DNA from: Cephalotus follicularis | Lineage: Eukaryota; Streptophyta; Magnoliopsida; Oxalidales; Cephalotaceae | Assembly (NCBI GenBank): GCA_001972305.1 | Contig: BDDD01002677.1 | Coordinates: 62,001 to 126,000 of the forward strand | Length of the DNA: 64,000 nt | Direction: 5' to 3' | Program-made: the position numbers and the translations under genes | Notes under the pieces: generated by a model | The model's database searches: none | What the model was told of the DNA's origin: nothing | The model's input: the letters and a program-made list of their open reading frames with translations, nothing else | Part shown: piece by piece, positions 58,630 through 64,000 of the stretch | How the letters are laid out: every line of letters starts with the position of its first letter | Position numbering within the stretch: position 1 is the first letter of the stretch

Positions 58630-58790
58630 ATCGCGTCGATGTCTTTGGAAAGACGTCGACGCCTATGGGAACCCAGATGCACGTGAATGCATGGGCATGC
58701 CCGTTGATGTAGGGTGAAGACATCGACACCCTCTTATGAAAGAGGAAAAAACATCGACGTCTAAGGAAAGACGTCGACGTCTTTGAAAAG
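58630..58790 (+). promoter_or_regulatory. Element G palindrome cluster 1
   Basis: GCGTCGATGTCTTT, AGACGTCGACGCC, AGACATCGACACC, ACATCGACGTC and AGACGTCGACGTCTTT occur, offset about 170-330. Confidence 0.7.
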
Positions 58791-59547
58791 AATATCAGTC
58801 ACGTTATGAACTGACAGAGTAACGTGCAAGAGGGAAGGAATTAGGTTCCTTGCAGGCGCCTTGAGGCATGGGAAGGAGACGTGTTGATCATGCATAATGG
58901 CCACCTGACCTGCATGACTGAAGAAGGGGGAAGAACATGACAAGTGTAGGTGTGCATGCAACATGCAGAAAACATGAGAAGGAAAGAAAATGAAATGCAG
59001 AAATTTACTGGGAAACAGGGAGAGAACACGAGAGTATTCATTGAATGCAAGGAGAAAGAGGGAGAGGGAGCCATCGGCATAAGAACAACCCCCCTCCCCA
59101 CCTCTCTCTCTCATTTAAAACACCAAAGGAAAGGAAGAGGAGGAAACCAGTGAGTGGGAGAAAGAGAGAGCCACCATTGTTGAGCTTGATTTGAGCTAGA
59201 GACTTGGAGCTCATGGATTGCAGCTGCTGAGTAGATCTTGGAGCTGCTGTGGCCGAAATCTTGGAACACACAGCGGTGGACTTACAAGGTTTCTAACTTC
59301 AAACCAGAGGTAGGGGAAAGTGATGATTCTTATACATGCATTTTGAGTTTTAGGATAATGAATGCCATTGATGAATTGCATGTTAATGGATGAATTGTAA
59401 TCTATGGACTTGTTGCAATGACTACTGTGATGTACGGAGTGAACATGCATGTGCAAATTACACGAATATTCGAACTGGTTGTGTAATGGATGATTTGGGT
59501 AATGACCTGGTGTGTTAAAACTATGGAAACGACGTTCTGGGCTAATT

Positions 59548-59970
59548 AGACGTCGACGTCTACCTAAAGACATCGATGTCATCGCGTGTGAATGAAAAAG
59601 ACATCGATGTTTGAGTAAAAACATCGACGCCTTTTCTGGGTGATTCATAGAACAGTGGTGTTTACCGCAGATGGTGAATTGGCCACTTGTGGTTACACGT
59701 TTATTTACGGATTGATGTTTTGGTTACATATCCTGATAACCAGTGGCATGTCTTACGCCTTGAGAGAGTGAGTTTCACTTTTACGAGGGTTTAAGCGCCG
59801 GATTCTTCCCCCTGGAATCAAGATTCGTTAACTGATACCTCATGGTATCATAAAGACATCGATGTCTTTGGAAAAGTATCGACGTTTTTGGTCAAAAATT
59901 TCCTGGGAATAACTGTACGAGGGGTTGACGCCTTAGGGTAAAGACGTCGACACCCTGGGAATAAGCATCG
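59548..59970 (+). promoter_or_regulatory. Element G palindrome cluster 2
   Basis: AGACGTCGACGTC, AGACATCGATGTC, AGACATCGATG, ACATCGACGCC, AAAGACATCGATGTCTTT, GTATCGACG, AGACGTCGACACC and GCATCGACGCC occur, offset about 1090-1510. Confidence 0.72.
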
Positions 59971-61175
59971 ACGCCTATCCCCCTGTTTGAAGAAATTTCG
60001 CTCGAACGGGACCCGCTAGACCCGAAACGACTCTAGAAACGATCCTAGATGCATTCTGAGCATATGTTTGCATTATTACTATAAATTGCATTATGGTTGA
60101 TTTATAAAAAGTGTTAACCATTTTTAAAAGCTTGTATGATTATTATAATCATTATTGTACGAAAATGTATATTTGTCATCATATGAATATATATATTTTT
60201 GAAATGACTGGGGAAAGTATTTTCCGAAGACGGAGAAATGTTTTAAAGGATTGGTTACATAATTCAAAATGTATTGTTTTAAGTTTTATAACTTATCACA
60301 ACCAGAGACAGAGTAATATATTTTAAACAAATATATTTGATCAAGTAATTATATTTTATTGCTTGACTTGTACCGTGCAATGTTTGTGCTTGTTGATTAT
60401 TAGCCGCTGTGCTAATAACCTGTTGATTGTTTGGCCGTCGTGCTAAGCAACCTGTACGGAGGACTTACTCCAAACCGTTCGCAAACGGGGATGGGGTAAG
60501 AGTGCATGACGTTGGGGCCAGGAGGTGGCGACGGTCATGACGACTGGTTTGTCTGGTTCCTTTTGGGACATACTTACTGGTTGTGTTGATGTAGCCTTAC
60601 GAGGTTATACCTGTACTGTGGACATGCATATACTTTATTCATGTATACACTACGATATATATACTACGATATATATATATATATACTGTACTGCATCATA
60701 ATGCATTCATTCATGATACTCATTATCATATACCTCGAACTGCATTTATGAGTTTATTCACTTAGCCGAGTGAGGACAAAGGCAAACCCCTACTGTAACA
60801 GATTGATGGAGTGGATTTGATATGGAGCATGAAAGGAGACTTAAGGAGAAGACTGAATTGTTTCTCTTATTTCTTGTACTGAATTAATGAACAATGGTTA
60901 TGTTAATTGGATTATTGTAACGTGGTTTACTTCATCCTTTGCTGTTTTATCACGCTCCGTTATGGGCGATCGACTATGATGTTGAGTTTTATACAATCTT
61001 GTTGGGTATCACGTAGTATGGGATGCGTGATACATATTTAAATTCATCTTTTCATGTTATTGCTTCCGGTATTGAAGATTTTGTTTATACGTTTTATCGC
61101 ATAAGCTTAATTATGTTGTGTTGATTGCCTTACCGCTTTAATGATGTCCTCTTGAGAAAACGGGGTGTGACAGAG

Positions 61176-61187
61176 TGGTATCAGAGC
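61176..61187 (+). promoter_or_regulatory. Element G primer-binding site
   Basis: TGGTATCAGAGC lies 3 bp after the LTR; identical to that of D. Confidence 0.88.
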
Positions 61188-61283
61188 ATATTCCATATAT
61201 GCTTAGCTAGGATACTTTCCTTGGTAATCAATAAATTGTTTTCCTAAAGTCGTGACTAACCGTCATCCTTCTTATAGGAACAA

Positions 61284-61461
61284 ATGGATCGAAGGAGAAC
61301 ACGTGCTAGGGCTAGAGCTGTTGGAGCCAATGCCCCTGAGGAAGAGAATATGCCGCAAGGAATGAATGTCCCCCAAGATGATAGGGACCCAATGACCCGG
61401 ATTGCGGATTATTTCTAGCAACGGATGGCCTTTAATATGGCTAATGCGGAGGAGATGCGCC
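61284..61461 (+). pseudogene. Element G gag start
   Basis: It reads MDRRRTRARARAVGANAPEE, then NVPQDDRDPMTRIADYF, nearly identical to the gag start of E. It ends at the LTR of K. Confidence 0.82.
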
Positions 61462-64000
61462 TGTAACACCCCCGGACGGCGGGAGTCGTTACGGGTTATC
61501 ATACAGAACCTATCAAAGCATATCTGATCATATACATACATCCAGAGCCTATCATATCATAACATATCTTATCTTAGCATAAACATAACTTAACGAATCA
61601 TAATCATTACTTTATTAGCCAAAAACGTGGCACTCTTATCATAAGTGAAACATTAAAAAAAACTTAACAATAATCGTTTTCGGAAATACTTAAACATACT
61701 CAAGTTCCAAATTAAAAACATAAAAATGTAATAACATAACCATAAGTATCATTGTTCAGACTACTAGACATAACATAGGGATCACACTCCTAGGGATCCA
61801 AACACATATGGTGGTCATCTGTCATTCACACTTTCCCCCGCTACTCCTGAAAACCTGTCGCATGGAAACAAAAACGCGGCTGAGCAAACCTCGGTACAGA
61901 TAATTTTAAAACAGTAATATTTCAATAAACTTCGTAACAGAAATCTTAAACAGTTAAAACGGTTTAATCATATTCAAATACCAAATTCATATCCTTCGAA
62001 ACATTTACGAAACATTTCAAATCGTCATTTCATCATTCACAGAATCATACTGAGCCACATACATATCACATAACATAAATTTGGCAAGGGAGGCGCTAAT
62101 TCCACATGCCCACTAGAATTGAAGTGTACGGCACTACACAAATCAATTCTCACATAACACATATCCGATCACACCTCGGATCACATATCTGATCACATCT
62201 CAGATCACATAAACTAGAATCGATTAATACGCCTCTATCATACATAGTAGATCCATAAATCCACCTCATGGGATTTATTGATAACACTCAGAGACGCAGT
62301 AGACTAATCACACCGCTACGGAAGTGTCACGTCCCCGTGCCAGGCCCACGACGTGCCTATGGTCCGCTCCATAGGTGGGTACAATACTCAGTATTCATTT
62401 CAAAAATATTGATTTATCAAAATCAATTTAAAATCACATAAAATATGCTTTCACAAAACATATCGAAAAGCCGCTCACAACGGTATCATAACATACATTT
62501 CATATCATATGTATAAAGTCGGAATCATTTAAAATGTCAAACCAACTTTATTTTCGAAACGTGTCAAAACATTACCAATTTCATAAACGAAGAAGCATAG
62601 TAAAACTGTTTTCAGTTCGAAATATCAGATGGCCAAGGAACAGAAAATCCGTACCTTAAGTGTTCACAATGCACTTACGGATAGGCGATTTAAACAAATT
62701 TCCACTAGAGGCACAATCAATCTAAAAGACACCAAAGCCATACGTATAAGAGTCTAAAGCACATCAGAAACATTAAACAGACTCATTACTGTGTTTGGAA
62801 AAGACCCAGATGGATTCAAAGAACAAACGGATCAAAACAGTTGAAAACAGTACATTTCTGGACAAAACAGTCGACTATTACAGAGCACCAGCCGACTGGG
62901 GAAACTTGGCAGTCGACTATTCATAAGGGTCAGTCGACTACTCAAACCAGAATGCAGACAGTCGACTGGTTCATAGGTCCAGTCGACTAGTCAACCCAAG
63001 ACAGTCGACTGTGTTCATATAGCAGTCGGTTGTTCATCCAATCCAGCCGACTGTCCACAAGAACAGCCGACTGTTCTAGACGATAGAACAGTAGGGAACT
63101 AGACGATTTCATGCAGAAAGTGGTTCAAATGATTTCTACACTAAACCAGAGACACATGGACATAAACATATGACTTTATATAAAATTTAGATGGCATTAA
63201 AACACGGAATTGACATGGAAACGATTAAACAGTGGATTAACTTCCAAGGAAAGTAAAGACTCTTTAACTTATGCATATGTTCAAGTCCCAAAATCTATCC
63301 ATTATCACTTATCGGGTACTTAAAACCAGTTTATGACGAGTTTAGGTGTCTAGAACATACTAACAACTTCCTAATACCATGACAGAAACATATTTACATA
63401 GGAATCAAAGACAAAAGGAAAACTAGCCACAAAACCAAGGACAAAAGAAACAAATCATTACAATGAATTCACTAACCTGCAATGATTTCCCAGAACTAAG
63501 AAACACAGCAAGCACACCACAGAACAGATGATATCAGCTGTGCAGAAGTATGCCAAAAGAAAACAGGACAATGATACATGACTATACTTAACAAACCAAA
63601 GAATTCAACCCAAAAGAAATAACCAACGGATTGAAAATACCTTAACAACTTAAAGAGATGATTCACAGAACATCAACACAGCTTCTCTCTTGGTAGGAAT
63701 CAGCAATGGCTAATCCAGAAAAGAGAGACTCCTTTAAAATGGCAATGTCACGCTCACAAAGGTAAAAAGGAGACAAAATCTGACCAAAAGGGGAACAAAG
63801 GAGGATTTTCAGGAATTGAAATAGGAACAAGGAGATTTGCCGTGTGACATTGATAGTGGAGCAAGAGATTACGGGAGAAAGAAGAAAGAAATAGGAAGAA
63901 AGAAAGAAAAAGGAAATAAAAGAAAAAGGAAAAGAAAAGAAATTAAAGAATTAAACTAAATGAAATAAAGGAATTAAGGGATTTTAAAATAAAAGATAAA
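61462..64000 (-). repeat. Element K: LTR, probably reversed, running off the window
   Basis: It starts TGTAACACCCCCGGACGG inside G's gag. If reversed, its LTR would end GGGGGTGTTACA, like B's GGCGTTACA end. The minus-strand stretch GTACCGAGGTTTGCTCAGCC near 61877-61900 resembles the AGCCGAGTGAGGACAAAGGC region found at similar distance from the 3' end in C and D. A CAGTCGACTG cluster lies at 62865-63085, about 1.4-1.6 kb from this end, and a purine-rich end at 63840-63960. Orientation is moderately supported; no coding part is visible. Confidence 0.65.
62865..63085 (-). promoter_or_regulatory. Element K palindrome cluster
   Basis: Six exact CAGTCGACT units (for example ACAGTCGACTATT, CCAGTCGACTAGTC, ACAGTCGACTGTG) and four CAGCCGACTG or CAGTCGGTTG variants occur in 220 bp. 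Same motif type as D. Confidence 0.75.

Larger units (their letters stand above)
58460..61172 (+). repeat. Element G 5' LTR
   Basis: It is 2713 bp, TGTAACACCC...GGGGTGTGACA, matching C (10722-13438) throughout. Palindrome clusters are at 58630-58790 and 59548-59970, including a perfect 18-bp AAAGACATCGATGTCTTT at 59862-59879. A TTATTAGC/GCTAATAA hairpin is near 60396-60420. Confidence 0.92.
58460..64000 (+). mobile_element. Element G: Tekay-type element, 5' LTR and gag start only
   Basis: Its 5' LTR is 58460-61172; the primer site and gag start follow, and it is cut at 61461 by element K. The rest lies off the window. Family as C and E. Broken by the insertion; the visible 180 bp of gag has at least one interruption. 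Confidence 0.88.

Noticed and set aside
58761-59114. Minus-strand 117-residue frame rich in hydrophobic residues
   Set aside because: It is antisense to the LTR of G; C, of the same family, does not keep it.

Overview
The window is nuclear DNA of a flowering plant, probably a eudicot. I see no host gene, tRNA, rRNA gene, CRISPR array or bacterial feature. Almost every base can be assigned to LTR retrotransposons of three groups: Ty3/gypsy Athila, Ty3/gypsy chromoviruses of Tekay/Del type (long 2.2-2.9 kb LTRs, a chromodomain after integrase, a tRNA-Met-like primer site), and one degraded Ty1/copia element. There is also one small Cassandra-type TRIM whose LTRs carry 5S rRNA-like sequence. All are fossils.

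The elements sit inside one another like nested boxes. A Ty1/copia element (F) is the outer host. Its 5' LTR received an Athila element (A), which fills 1-38711. A was then hit by the Cassandra TRIM (T, 2132-3014), by a degraded Tekay-like element (B, 3679-30918) and by a solo LTR (J, 33034-35951). The 3' LTR of B holds a solo LTR (C, 10722-13438) and a Tekay element (D, 14028-30089). The 3' LTR of D holds a reversed, gag-bearing but pol-poor element (E, 23817-29933). The deepest chain is therefore F > A > B > D > E, five levels.

Right of A, the rest of F (38712-58459) is cut by a solo LTR (H, 42260-44799, perfect GGTGC target duplication) and by a reversed Tekay-like element (I, 46276-55502). 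The 3' LTR of F is cut by another Tekay LTR plus gag start (G, from 58460), which is itself cut by the LTR of element K (from 61462), running off the window. A 106-base N gap lies at 23711-23816.

The most unusual signal is in the LTRs. Athila A and the chromovirus LTRs B, C, D, E, G, H, J and K carry clusters of short palindromes centred on TCGA (GTCGAC or ATCGAT). In C, D, E, G, H and J there are two clusters at similar offsets, about 150-390 bp and about 1.1-1.6 kb from the LTR start. The flanks of the palindrome differ by family (GACGTCGATGTC, CAGTCGACTG, GCGTCGACGC) but the same variant fills both clusters of one LTR. F and I lack these arrays and carry TGGGCY (site II-like) boxes instead. 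Element D also contains a near-perfect 2.1 kb direct duplication of its RT-RNase H-integrase segment.

All coordinates and comparisons were made by eye. Lineage names rest on protein motifs and LTR architecture, not on a database search.
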